Origin: an uncultured Clostridia bacterium
Lineage (GTDB): Bacteria; Bacillota; Clostridia; Christensenellales; Borkfalkiaceae
Direction of reading: 5' to 3'
NCBI GenBank assembly: GCA_946628865.1
Contig: CAMOXE010000101.1
Coordinates: 1 to 7,165, forward strand
DNA length: 7,165 nt
The notes below the pieces were generated by a model that saw only the letters and a list, made by a program, of their open reading frames with translations, did no database searches and was not told the DNA's origin. Made by a program: the position numbers and the translations under genes. How positions within the stretch are numbered: the first letter of the stretch is position 1; each line of letters begins with the position of its first letter. Shown in pieces: positions 1-6,411 of the stretch.

Positions 1-79
1 CAAACGGAGGAGCAGGCTGAAAAGTCTTTGCTCTTTTGCAAAACAAAAGAGCAAGACCAAAAAGCCTTGCTCCGACGTG
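1..79. repeat. 79-bp hairpin-forming repeat, copy A (partner at 7055-7133)
   Basis: Aligns without gaps to 7055-7133. The first 32 bases are identical, and by hand count 63 of 79 positions match overall. It can fold into a long hairpin. The outer arm GGAGCAGGCT (9-18) pairs with AGCCTTGCTCC (63-73) with one bulged base, and the inner arm GCTCTTTTG (30-38) pairs perfectly with CAAAAGAGC (44-52). Most mismatches to the other copy fall in the inner part, while the outer stem is kept. It ends within the encoded CCA of the minus-strand tRNA-Leu, so it lies immediately 3' of that tRNA. No run of T follows the hairpin on the tRNA strand, so a classical terminator role is not supported. It may extend left beyond the window edge. 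Confidence 0.8.
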
Positions 80-164
80 GTGCGGACAACAGGACTTGAA
101 CCTGCACGAAAATACATTCATAAGATCCTTAGTCTTATGCGTCTGCCAATTCCGCCATGTCCGC
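78..164 (-). tRNA. tRNA-Leu (anticodon AAG), CCA encoded
   Basis: On the minus strand a complete cloverleaf can be drawn. The acceptor stem is GCGGACA/TGTCCGC with discriminator A and encoded CCA (78-80). The D arm is GCG/CGC with GG in its loop. The anticodon stem is TAAGA/TCTTA with loop CTAAGGA, which puts T at 33 and AAG at 34-36. There is a long variable arm of about 15 nt, as expected of class II Leu/Ser tRNAs, and the T arm is GCAGG-TTCAAGT-CCTGT. AAG reads CUU, a codon that is common in the genes here. Bacteria more often use GAG for this box, so A34 is notable. G37 and the TGG in the D loop fit leucine. The gene has its own promoter just upstream. Confidence 0.95.
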
Positions 165-184
165 AACTTTCATATCGCCTGCTA

Positions 185-213
185 ATAATACCAAATTTTA
201 TTAAACTTGTCAA
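185..213 (-). promoter_or_regulatory. promoter of tRNA-Leu
   Basis: Minus-strand TTGACA (213-208), a 17-bp spacer and TATTAT (190-185). The predicted start near 178 leaves a leader of about 14 nt before the mature tRNA 5' end at 164. The perfect -35 box and ideal spacing fit a strongly expressed stable-RNA gene. Confidence 0.8.
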
Positions 214-249
214 GGATTTTTTATTACTTTACAAAAAAAATTTATCTTT

Positions 250-1191
250 TTATACAGCCGATAATATATGCCTGGTTCTTAATATCCCGTCTGCTATTTT
301 GTCGTTCACGGAATACGCGTGTTTCTCTAAATCTCCGCACGTCGCGTCGCTTAAATTCCTCGATTTTATCTCCGTTATCATCTCGCTGCAAATATCTTCG
401 ATTACTTCCGATTTTACTTTCGCGTTGTCCGCAACGTTGTCGGTCGTTATCAAAAATTCGAGCGCGTCGCTTAGCCTTGCGAATTTTTCTATGCCCCTCA
501 GCGCCTTAAACACCCACTTATAATACGGTTTATACTTCCCGGATAGCAAAAATATCGCACTCGTTATATGCTCGGTAAACTTTATCGCGCATAACTGCGC
601 CGCCGCCAATTCTCCTCGAGCAACGCTCCTTGCATAGTTGTACTGCCCGGCTTGCGCCGCAAGCAACAAATTGCCCGCAAGTTTTTTCAGCATTACGTCC
701 CTCGGATATTCGCTAAGATATGCCCTTACCCCCGAAAAACTCCCCGCGTCGTCGCGAAAAACTTCTCCGTTCGTAACCTCGGCGAGAAAAGTCTCGGGAA
801 CCGTAAACCACTCGTCCCCCTCTAATAATCCGTCCGCTCTGCCGACTTTCGCCTTGAAAAAATCCGCGGCTCTTATAACTCCGCGGCGATTTCCGCCAAC
901 GGGACTTATTCTACCGCGCTTATAGCCCATAAATTCGCTCGGAAGTTTTTGATACGCGCGCTCGAGTTCAAACGCGCGGCGGCGACTCACGGTATTTTCA
1001 TCCGGGAGCATTATGCAAAATCCCGCCTCGAAGTCGTGATCGGTCGATACTTCGTCGTCAAAGCCGAAACACTCCGAACCTTCGCCGAAAAGCCCTACGG
1101 CGACCAATCCCGCTATATCCGAAAACTCATTTTCAAGCATCGGAGCGCCGTATTCTTCGTAAAATTTTCTGCTTAGATCAAGACCTTTCAT
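250..1191 (-). CDS. DUF4037 nucleotidyltransferase-like protein
   Basis: A 313-residue protein that I recognise as the DUF4037 family. The N-terminal half has a nucleotidyltransferase-like signature: GEGSECFGFDDE (36-47), then DHDF (51-54), resembling the GS...DxD metal site of the pol-beta superfamily. SPVGG (96-100) and RRGVIR (102-107) follow. The C-terminal half (about 165-310) is predicted helical and contains YYKWVFKALR (223-232), recalling the helical domains of small-molecule nucleotidyltransferases. No signal peptide or membrane segment is seen, so it should be cytoplasmic. Its ATG lies inside the end of the upstream TPR gene (14-bp overlap). The nearest purine-rich tract is AAAAGGG about 12 nt upstream, so translational coupling is likely. 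The substrate is unknown. The family assignment is fairly secure, but catalytic activity is inference from the motif. Confidence 0.85.
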   Translation of the reverse strand: MKGLDLSRKFYEEYGAPMLENEFSDIAGLVAVGLFGEGSECFGFDDEVSTDHDFEAGFCIMLPDENTVSRRRAFELERAYQKLPSEFMGYKRGRISPVGGNRRGVIRAADFFKAKVGRADGLLEGDEWFTVPETFLAEVTNGEVFRDDAGSFSGVRAYLSEYPRDVMLKKLAGNLLLAAQAGQYNYARSVARGELAAAQLCAIKFTEHITSAIFLLSGKYKPYYKWVFKALRGIEKFARLSDALEFLITTDNVADNAKVKSEVIEDICSEMITEIKSRNLSDATCGDLEKHAYSVNDKIADGILRTRHILSAV

Positions 1192-2002
1192 ATATGTCTT
1201 TCGCCCTTTTCAGTAGATCCGCCTGATAGTCGAAATATCCGTAATATCCGAAAGTGTCAGCGCATTTTTCGCAGACGAAGGCGTAATAACCGTCTCTCGG
1301 TACGCTTTTCGTGTCGAGAAGTTTTTGCGCGAACAAAAAATACGTTGCTACTTCTTCCGCGCCGTCTAAAAGCCCTTTTTCTTTGGCGACGAGGTCCACC
1401 ATGTTCAAATACGTTATCGCCATTTCGAGTTCGCCGTTTTCCGCGCCCCTCATAATTTCAAGCGCCGATTTATACATCTCGCGCGCTTCGCCGTATTTTT
1501 TCAAGTCCACCGCAACGAGCGCCATGTTGTTATACATTGCGCCGAGCCTTCCGTCGCTTTTACCGAGCGCAGGAATATATATTCTCTCCGCCTTTTTAAA
1601 GAGTTCGTAGGCTTTTTCGTAAAGTTCGAAAGTTTTATACACCGTTCCGGCGTTGACGTAAGCGGTACCCGCGGCGATTTCGTTTTCAATGCCCATTTCG
1701 CCTATAAGCCGCATGGTTTCTTCGGCGCTTTTAAGCGCGTCGTCCCGCCTTGCGGTCTTTCGGTATAACCCCATCAGTTCGTTGTAAACGGCAAATTCAC
1801 CGCTTTTATCGCCTCCGGCCTTTGCCTCGTCGATCCAATAAAGAAAATGCCTTTCCGCACCCGCATAATCGTTTCTCGAAAAGTATTCGTCGGCTTTTGC
1901 TATGACCCTTGCCACGGGTATTCTGCTACTTGGCGCGTCCTTTTTGTAACCGTCTATGCAAAGCGGACAGCGCGGTTCTGAATAATCTTCTTCGTTAATC
2001 AT
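1178..2002 (-). CDS. TPR-repeat protein, operon partner of the DUF4037 gene
   Basis: A 274-residue protein from the ATG at 2002. It opens with a short segment containing CPLC (12-15), then helical hairpin repeats of TPR type. The clearest are at about 113-146 (AYVNAGTVYKTFELYEKAYELF) and about 153-186 (NNMALVAVDLKKYGEAREMY), with weaker ones near 36-60, 73-104 and 193-227. A second CxxC, CEKC (244-247), lies near the C-terminus, so four cysteines could form a metal site. TPRs are protein-interaction scaffolds, so the likely partner is the DUF4037 protein encoded directly downstream with a 14-bp overlap. An in-frame ATG at 2059 would add 19 residues, but that stretch spans the promoter, so I reject it. 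The chosen start has no ribosome binding site and coincides with the predicted transcription start. No enzymatic motif is seen. Confidence 0.8.
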   Translation of the reverse strand: MINEEDYSEPRCPLCIDGYKKDAPSSRIPVARVIAKADEYFSRNDYAGAERHFLYWIDEAKAGGDKSGEFAVYNELMGLYRKTARRDDALKSAEETMRLIGEMGIENEIAAGTAYVNAGTVYKTFELYEKAYELFKKAERIYIPALGKSDGRLGAMYNNMALVAVDLKKYGEAREMYKSALEIMRGAENGELEMAITYLNMVDLVAKEKGLLDGAEEVATYFLFAQKLLDTKSVPRDGYYAFVCEKCADTFGYYGYFDYQADLLKRAKDIYERS

Positions 2003-2008
2003 ACGATT

Positions 2009-2037
2009 ATTATAACAAATATTTTCCGTCTTGACAA
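2009..2037 (-). promoter_or_regulatory. promoter of the TPR/DUF4037 operon, apparently leaderless
   Basis: Minus-strand TTGTCA (2037-2032), exactly 17 bp, then a perfect TATAAT (2014-2009). Counting to +1 from the -10 box lands on the A of the ATG at 2002. Only AATCGT lies between the -10 box and the start codon, leaving no room for a Shine-Dalgarno site. Confidence 0.8.
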
Positions 2038-2065
2038 TTATTCTTTCGCAATTTTGCAAAAACGA

Positions 2066-2105
2066 TTGTCAAACCTCGGCGGTATCTGTTATAATTTAAA
2101 AGAGG
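2066..2105 (+). promoter_or_regulatory. nrdG promoter and ribosome binding site
   Basis: TTGTCA (2066-2071), an 18-bp spacer, perfect TATAAT (2090-2095), then AGAGG (2101-2105) six bases before the ATG. The predicted start near 2102 would give a very short leader of about 10 nt that begins within the Shine-Dalgarno. It is divergent from the TPR promoter and uses the same TTGTCA -35 hexamer. No NrdR-like box is seen here, unlike in front of nrdD. Confidence 0.75.
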
Positions 2106-2111
2106 TATATA

Positions 2112-2804
2112 ATGCTGATACTTGGTTTTCAGAAGATGACGCTTTTAGACTTTCCCGGGAAAGTCGCATGCACGGTGTTTACCGGCGGTTGTAATTTAAG
2201 ATGTCCGTTTTGTCACAACGCTAAACTCGTAACCGATATAAACGCGGACGAACAATTTTCCGCCGACGAGGTTTTGCGGTTTTTATCCAAACGCACGGGG
2301 CTTTTAGACGGCGTGTGCATAACCGGCGGCGAACCGCTTTTGCAGGCGGATATTAAGGACTTTATTATAATGATAAAGAAAATGGGTTTTAAACTCAAAC
2401 TCGACACCAACGGTTTTTATCCCGCGAAACTCATTGACCTTATCGAAAGCGGACTTATAGACTACGCGGCGGTCGATATAAAAAACTCGGATGAAAAATA
2501 CGACGAGACGGTTGGCGTAAAGAATATAGATCTTGCGCCTTTAAACGCGAGTATCGACTATCTTTGCCGCGGCAAAATCGATTTCGAGTTCAGGACGACC
2601 GTCGTTGCGGAATTCCACACCGAAAACGACATAGAAAAAATAGCGGTAAAAATCAACCGCGCGAAAAAATATTTCCTGCAAAATTTCGTGGATTCGGGCA
2701 ATCTCATCGGCGAAAATTTACACGCCGCGGACGAAAAAACCTTAGCGAAAATGCTTGAAATCGCGCAAAAACATATCCCCGACGCCAAACTCCGCGGGAT
2801 TTGA
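2112..2804 (+). CDS. nrdG: anaerobic ribonucleotide reductase activating protein (radical SAM)
   Basis: A 230-residue radical-SAM protein. The cluster motif CNLRCPFC has cysteines at 27, 31 and 34. It is followed by GGEP (72-75), which contacts the SAM amino group, and DTNG (98-101). The N-terminal stretch (about 5-25, with LLDFPGK) and the length are typical of the longer NrdG2-type activases, compared with about 154 residues in E. coli NrdG. The known role is reductive cleavage of SAM on a [4Fe-4S] cluster to a 5'-deoxyadenosyl radical, which abstracts a hydrogen from the catalytic glycine of NrdD. The gene directly precedes nrdD, which supports that partner over a pyruvate-formate-lyase activase. 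It has its own promoter and an AGAGG site six bases before the start. The cytoplasmic enzyme should be active only under anoxia. Confidence 0.9.
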   Translation: MLILGFQKMTLLDFPGKVACTVFTGGCNLRCPFCHNAKLVTDINADEQFSADEVLRFLSKRTGLLDGVCITGGEPLLQADIKDFIIMIKKMGFKLKLDTNGFYPAKLIDLIESGLIDYAAVDIKNSDEKYDETVGVKNIDLAPLNASIDYLCRGKIDFEFRTTVVAEFHTENDIEKIAVKINRAKKYFLQNFVDSGNLIGENLHAADEKTLAKMLEIAQKHIPDAKLRGI

Positions 2805-2808
2805 AAAA

Positions 2809-2856
2809 CCACAAGATATAGTAAATAAAATAAAAATCAACAACAAAATATTGTGT
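2809..2856. promoter_or_regulatory. two tandem NrdR-like operator boxes upstream of nrdD
   Basis: Box 1 (2809-2824, CCACAAGATATAGTAA) matches the NrdR consensus acaCwAtATaTwGtgt at 12 of 16 positions. Box 2 (2841-2856, CAACAAAATATTGTGT) matches at 13 of 16. Their centres are 32 bp apart, about three helical turns, which is the paired arrangement expected for the ATP/dATP-sensing repressor NrdR. They sit between the nrdG stop and the nrdD -35 box. The consensus is from memory and the match was counted by hand. Confidence 0.7.
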
Positions 2857-2863
2857 TAAACGG

Positions 2864-2913
2864 TTGACAATAAACTATAGCCGTGCTACAATAGATATCG
2901 CAGACAAGGAGGA
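2864..2913 (+). promoter_or_regulatory. nrdD promoter and ribosome binding site
   Basis: TTGACA (2864-2869), a 17-bp spacer and TACAAT (2887-2892), then a strong AAGGAGGA (2906-2913) seven bases before the ATG at 2921. This placement decides the nrdD start. The earlier in-frame ATG at 2864 would lie on the -35 hexamer. Confidence 0.85.
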
Positions 2914-2920
2914 AGTACTT

Positions 2921-5314
2921 ATGTACACGGTAATTAAAAGAGATCAAAGGGTGGCGGACTTCGATCTGGGGAAAATAAAAGGCGCCGTAAAAAAGGCTTT
3001 CGAGGCTCAGAACGTCGAATATAACGAGGACGTAATAGATTTTCTCGCTTTAAAGGTAACGGCAGACTTTCAAGGCAAAATAAAAGACGGGAAAATAGCG
3101 GTTGAGGACATACAGGACAGCGTTGAAACCGTCCTTATAAAAGCGGGCTACGACGAAGTTGCGAAAGCGTATATATTATATCGTAAGCAGAGAGAAAAAC
3201 TCCGCAACATCAGCGGAACTTTGTTGGACTATAAATCTGTAGTAGACAACTACCTCAAGATAAACGACTGGAGAGTTAAGGAGAACTCTACCGTAACCTA
3301 TTCGGTAGGCGGACTTATTTTAAGCAACTCCGGCGCGATAACGGCGAACTATTGGCTTTCGGAGGTATACGACGAAGAGATAGCGAACGCGCACAGAAAC
3401 GCGGACATACATATCCACGACCTTTCAATGCTCACGGGATATTGCGCGGGCTGGTCTTTAAAGCAACTCATACAAGAGGGCTTAGGCGGGGTCGTCGGAA
3501 AGATAACTTCCGCTCCGGCAAGCCATCTTTCCACGCTTTGCAACCAGATGGTAAACTTCCTCGGCATCATGCAGAACGAGTGGGCAGGCGCGCAGGCGTT
3601 TTCGTCTTTCGATACTTATCTTGCGCCGTTCGTAAAGGTAGATAATCTTACTTATAAAGAAGTTAAACAATGTATACAATCGTTCATATACGGCGTAAAC
3701 ACTCCGAGCCGTTGGGGTACTCAGTCGCCGTTTACGAACATTACGCTTGACTGGACCGTTCCCAACGACCTTGCGGAACTCAACTGTATCGTGGGCGGCA
3801 AGGAAATGGACTTCAAGTATAAAGACTGCGTAAAAGAAATGGCGATGGTAAACAAGGCGTTTATCGAGATAATGATCGAGGGCGACGCCAACGGCAGAGG
3901 ATTCCAATACCCCATACCGACGTATTCCATTACCCGCGATTTCGACTGGTCGGATACCGAGAACAACAGACTTTTATTTGAAATGACTTCCAAATACGGC
4001 ACACCGTATTTCTCGAACTATATCAACAGCGATATGGAGCCGTCGGACGTCCGTTCGATGTGCTGCAGACTGCGTCTCGATTTAAGAGAACTCCGCAAAA
4101 AATCCGGCGGATTTTTCGGCAGCGGCGAAAGCACCGGTTCGGTCGGCGTAGTAACCATAAATATGCCGAGAATCGCGTATCTGTCCAAGACGAGAGAAGA
4201 GTTTTTCGCTCGCCTCGACAAGATGATGGATATTGCCGCGCGTTCGCTCAAAGTAAAGCGAACCGTCATAACCGAACTTTTGGAAAACGGCTTATATCCG
4301 TACACTAAACGCTATTTAGGCACTTTCAACAACCACTTCTCGACGATAGGTCTCGTCGGCATGAACGAAGTCGGCTTGAACGCGCCGTGGCTTAAAGCGG
4401 ATATGACGCACAAAAAGACGCAAGAGTTCACTATCGAGGTCTTAAACCATATGAGAGAACGCCTTTCCGACTATCAGGAAGAGTACGGCGATCTCTACAA
4501 CCTCGAGGCAACCCCTGCGGAGTCTACGGCGTTCCGTCTTGCAAAGCACGACGTAAAGAGGTATCCGGACATTATCACCGCGGCTAAAAACCCGAGCGAT
4601 ACTCCGTACTACACTAACAGTTCGCACCTTCCCGTGGGCTTTACCGAAGATATATTCTCGGCGCTCGATATTCAGGACGAACTCCAGACTCTTTATACTT
4701 CGGGAACGGTATTCCACGCGTTCTTGGGCGAGAAACTTCCGGATTGGAAAGCGGCGGCGACGCTGGTAAGAAAGATAGCGGAAAACTACAAACTCCCCTA
4801 CTACACTCTTTCTCCGACGTATTCGGTATGTAAAAACCACGGCTATATCGCAGGCGAACATTTTACTTGCCCGATCTGCGGCGAAAAGACCGAAGTTTAC
4901 AGCCGTATAACCGGTTATTACCGTCCGGTCCAAAACTGGAACGACGGCAAAACGCAAGAATATAAGGACAGAAAGGTTTACGATATAAGCCACTCTACGC
5001 TTTCGCACACAGGACCGTTATCGTCGTGTCCGTGCGACCAAGCCGAGCCTGCCGAAAGCGCTATCTCCCGCGAAGAAAAGGCGGAAAATACGGGTGCTAT
5101 GATATTCACTACGGCTACTTGTCCGAACTGCAAGATCGCTTGCGCGCTGTTAGATAAAGAAGGATTTAAGTATACAAAACTTCTCGCCAACGAGAACGTT
5201 GAACTCGTAAACAAGTTCGGGGTAAAACAAGCGCCCACGCTCGTCATCGTAAAGGGCGATACGTTTGAAAAGTATACCGGCGTATCCGATATAAAGAAAT
5301 TTTTAGGGAAATAA
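2921..5314 (+). CDS. nrdD: class III anaerobic ribonucleoside-triphosphate reductase with fused C-terminal glutaredoxin-like domain
   Basis: A 797-residue enzyme reducing NTPs to dNTPs. Residues 1-90 form an ATP-cone regulatory domain (VIKRDQRVADFDLGKI start, YILYRKQR end). The catalytic barrel follows with TGYC (Cys175), SMCCRL (Cys381-382) and VVTIN (Asn414). A zinc site is suggested by VCKNHG and CPICG (Cys637, His640, Cys650, Cys653). The glycyl-radical motif is RITGYY (Gly665). After YDISHSTLSHTG comes a linker with CPC (703-705), then about 70 residues with CPNC (734-737) and a cis-proline-like APTLV (771-775), a minimal glutaredoxin/NrdH fold. E. coli NrdD (712 residues) lacks this tail. 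The fusion suggests the disulfide formed per turnover is reduced by a tethered carrier rather than by formate, although keeping Asn414 leaves that open. The upstream start at 2864 is rejected. Confidence 0.95.
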   Translation: MYTVIKRDQRVADFDLGKIKGAVKKAFEAQNVEYNEDVIDFLALKVTADFQGKIKDGKIAVEDIQDSVETVLIKAGYDEVAKAYILYRKQREKLRNISGTLLDYKSVVDNYLKINDWRVKENSTVTYSVGGLILSNSGAITANYWLSEVYDEEIANAHRNADIHIHDLSMLTGYCAGWSLKQLIQEGLGGVVGKITSAPASHLSTLCNQMVNFLGIMQNEWAGAQAFSSFDTYLAPFVKVDNLTYKEVKQCIQSFIYGVNTPSRWGTQSPFTNITLDWTVPNDLAELNCIVGGKEMDFKYKDCVKEMAMVNKAFIEIMIEGDANGRGFQYPIPTYSITRDFDWSDTENNRLLFEMTSKYGTPYFSNYINSDMEPSDVRSMCCRLRLDLRELRKKSGGFFGSGESTGSVGVVTINMPRIAYLSKTREEFFARLDKMMDIAARSLKVKRTVITELLENGLYPYTKRYLGTFNNHFSTIGLVGMNEVGLNAPWLKADMTHKKTQEFTIEVLNHMRERLSDYQEEYGDLYNLEATPAESTAFRLAKHDVKRYPDIITAAKNPSDTPYYTNSSHLPVGFTEDIFSALDIQDELQTLYTSGTVFHAFLGEKLPDWKAAATLVRKIAENYKLPYYTLSPTYSVCKNHGYIAGEHFTCPICGEKTEVYSRITGYYRPVQNWNDGKTQEYKDRKVYDISHSTLSHTGPLSSCPCDQAEPAESAISREEKAENTGAMIFTTATCPNCKIACALLDKEGFKYTKLLANENVELVNKFGVKQAPTLVIVKGDTFEKYTGVSDIKKFLGK

Positions 5315-5315
5315 T

Positions 5316-6230
5316 ATGTACGATATTATAATAATAGGCGGTGGACCTGCGGGGCTCACCGCCGCATTATACGCCCGACGCGCGAATAAGAGCGTTTTGG
5401 TTATAGAAAAAGCGGCGTTCGGCGGACAGATAACCTATTCTCCTAAAGTAGAAAATATTCCGGGGTTTATTTCGCTTTCCGGCAACGAATTTGCCGATAA
5501 ACTCGTAGAGCAGGTTTTAGAGCAAGGCGCAGAGGTCGAACTTGCCGAAGTCAAAGGCATTACGGGTGGCGACGTAAAGACCGTAATAACCGACGGCGGA
5601 GAATTTACCGCAAAGGCGGTGATAATCGCCACGGGCGCAAAGCACAGACTTTTAGGTCTTGACCGCGAGGAAGAACTCGTCGGCAACGGAATATCGTTTT
5701 GCGCGGTTTGCGACGGCGCGTTTTATCAAGGACAAACGGTTGCGGTGATAGGCGGCGGAAACTCGGCTCTGCAAGAGGCGTTACTTCTGTCCGATCTCGT
5801 CAAAAAACTGTATATCGTTCAGAATCTCGATTATTTTACGGGCGAGAAAAAACTCGTCGAGCAACTTCTCGCCAAAGACAACGTGGAAGTATTTTTCGGA
5901 AATTTAGCGAGCGAATATATAGGCGACGGAGAAATAACGGGGCTTAAAATCAAGGACGCCAAAACCGGTGCCGAGCATGTACTCGAGGTCAACGGCATAT
6001 TCGTTGCGGTCGGATTGATTCCGCAGAACGAGCCGTTTAAAAACATCGTCGCGTTGGACGGATACGGCTATGCGGACGCGGACGAAACGTGCAAGACCGA
6101 AACTGCGGGTGTATTCGTTGCGGGAGACTGCCGCAAAAAGCGGATAAGGCAAGTAACGACGGCGGCGGCGGACGGAGCGATAGCGGCTCTCGCAGCGTGC
6201 GACTATGTAGATACGCTTAGCCGAGTGTAA
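5316..6230 (+). CDS. trxB: thioredoxin-reductase-like FAD flavoprotein, electron donor unclear
   Basis: A 304-residue protein of normal TrxB length. The FAD-binding GGGPAG (8-13), ATGA (105-108) and C-terminal VFVAGD (266-271) are present. The redox-active pair is CAVC-D (129-133). The second dinucleotide fold has GGGNSA (147-152). In the segment where NADPH-dependent TrxB has HRRxxFRA, this protein reads VQNLDYFTGEKK (168-179), with no arginine at the 2'-phosphate positions. NADPH use is therefore doubtful. NADH or ferredoxin, as in the flavin thioredoxin reductases known from Clostridium, are alternatives. The start is 1 bp after the nrdD stop, with a weak AGGG inside the nrdD end, so it should be co-transcribed and probably coupled. 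The context implies it reduces the glutaredoxin-like tail of NrdD. A general thioredoxin reductase role is also possible. Confidence 0.9.
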   Translation: MYDIIIIGGGPAGLTAALYARRANKSVLVIEKAAFGGQITYSPKVENIPGFISLSGNEFADKLVEQVLEQGAEVELAEVKGITGGDVKTVITDGGEFTAKAVIIATGAKHRLLGLDREEELVGNGISFCAVCDGAFYQGQTVAVIGGGNSALQEALLLSDLVKKLYIVQNLDYFTGEKKLVEQLLAKDNVEVFFGNLASEYIGDGEITGLKIKDAKTGAEHVLEVNGIFVAVGLIPQNEPFKNIVALDGYGYADADETCKTETAGVFVAGDCRKKRIRQVTTAAADGAIAALAACDYVDTLSRV

Positions 6231-6240
6231 ATAGGTTAAA

Positions 6241-6357
6241 CTTGCCGCAAAACGCGCCTTTTCGCGCCTTTTTCGTTCATCTTCCTCGTAGTACGGCAGT
6301 ACGACTTCGTCATCTTCTCGAAAAATCCATCGGAAATCCGCCGTTTTGCGGTGCAAG
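6241..6357. repeat. long inverted repeat with inner core (element 1)
   Basis: The left arm CTTGCCGCAAAACG (6241-6254) is complementary to CGTTTTGCGGTGCAAG (6342-6357) apart from a 2-nt bulge. Just inside the left arm is a perfect tandem 10-mer, CGCGCCTTTT (6253-6262 and 6263-6272). The centre carries GTAC-GGCA-GTAC (6291-6302) and a core shared with element 2. It begins 10 bp after the trxB stop. No T tract follows the right arm, so a rho-independent terminator is not evident. Confidence 0.75.
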
Positions 6358-6380
6358 CAATTCCGAAAGGTTTACGGCGA

Positions 6381-6409
6381 GGATAGCCGAATGAAAACAA
6401 AGTTGAACT
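6381..6409 (-). repeat. 29-bp module, inverted copy 1
   Basis: Read on the minus strand, this matches 6636-6664 at 27 of 29 positions (both end in TTCGGCTATCC). The homology continues leftward on the plus strand (about 6362-6380) and matches 6724-6742 at 17 of 19 positions. It is a copy of the module that, on the other side, is interrupted by an insert. Confidence 0.75.
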
Positions 6410-6411
6410 AG

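Noticed and set aside
1..164. tRNA-associated integration site (att) defined by the 79-bp repeats
   Set aside because: Copy B carries no tRNA 3' sequence beyond the shared CGACGTG, and no integrase or mobile cargo lies between the copies; the genes between are core metabolism.
2003..2059. Upstream in-frame ATG extending the TPR protein by 19 residues
   Set aside because: The extension overlaps the consensus promoter and runs into the divergent nrdG promoter region, and its residues look like translated AT-rich intergenic DNA.
2052..2061. Palindrome TTTTGCAAAA between the divergent promoters as an operator
   Set aside because: Only 10 bp and AT-rich, which is expected by chance; the flanks are not symmetric about its centre.
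2864..2920. Upstream in-frame ATG extending NrdD by 19 residues
   Set aside because: This segment contains the -35 and -10 boxes and the AAGGAGG site, and the ATP-cone homology starts at the 2921 ATG.
5904..6356. 150-codon minus-strand open frame
   Set aside because: Most of it is antisense to trxB and the rest lies in element 1, so it is a composition shadow.
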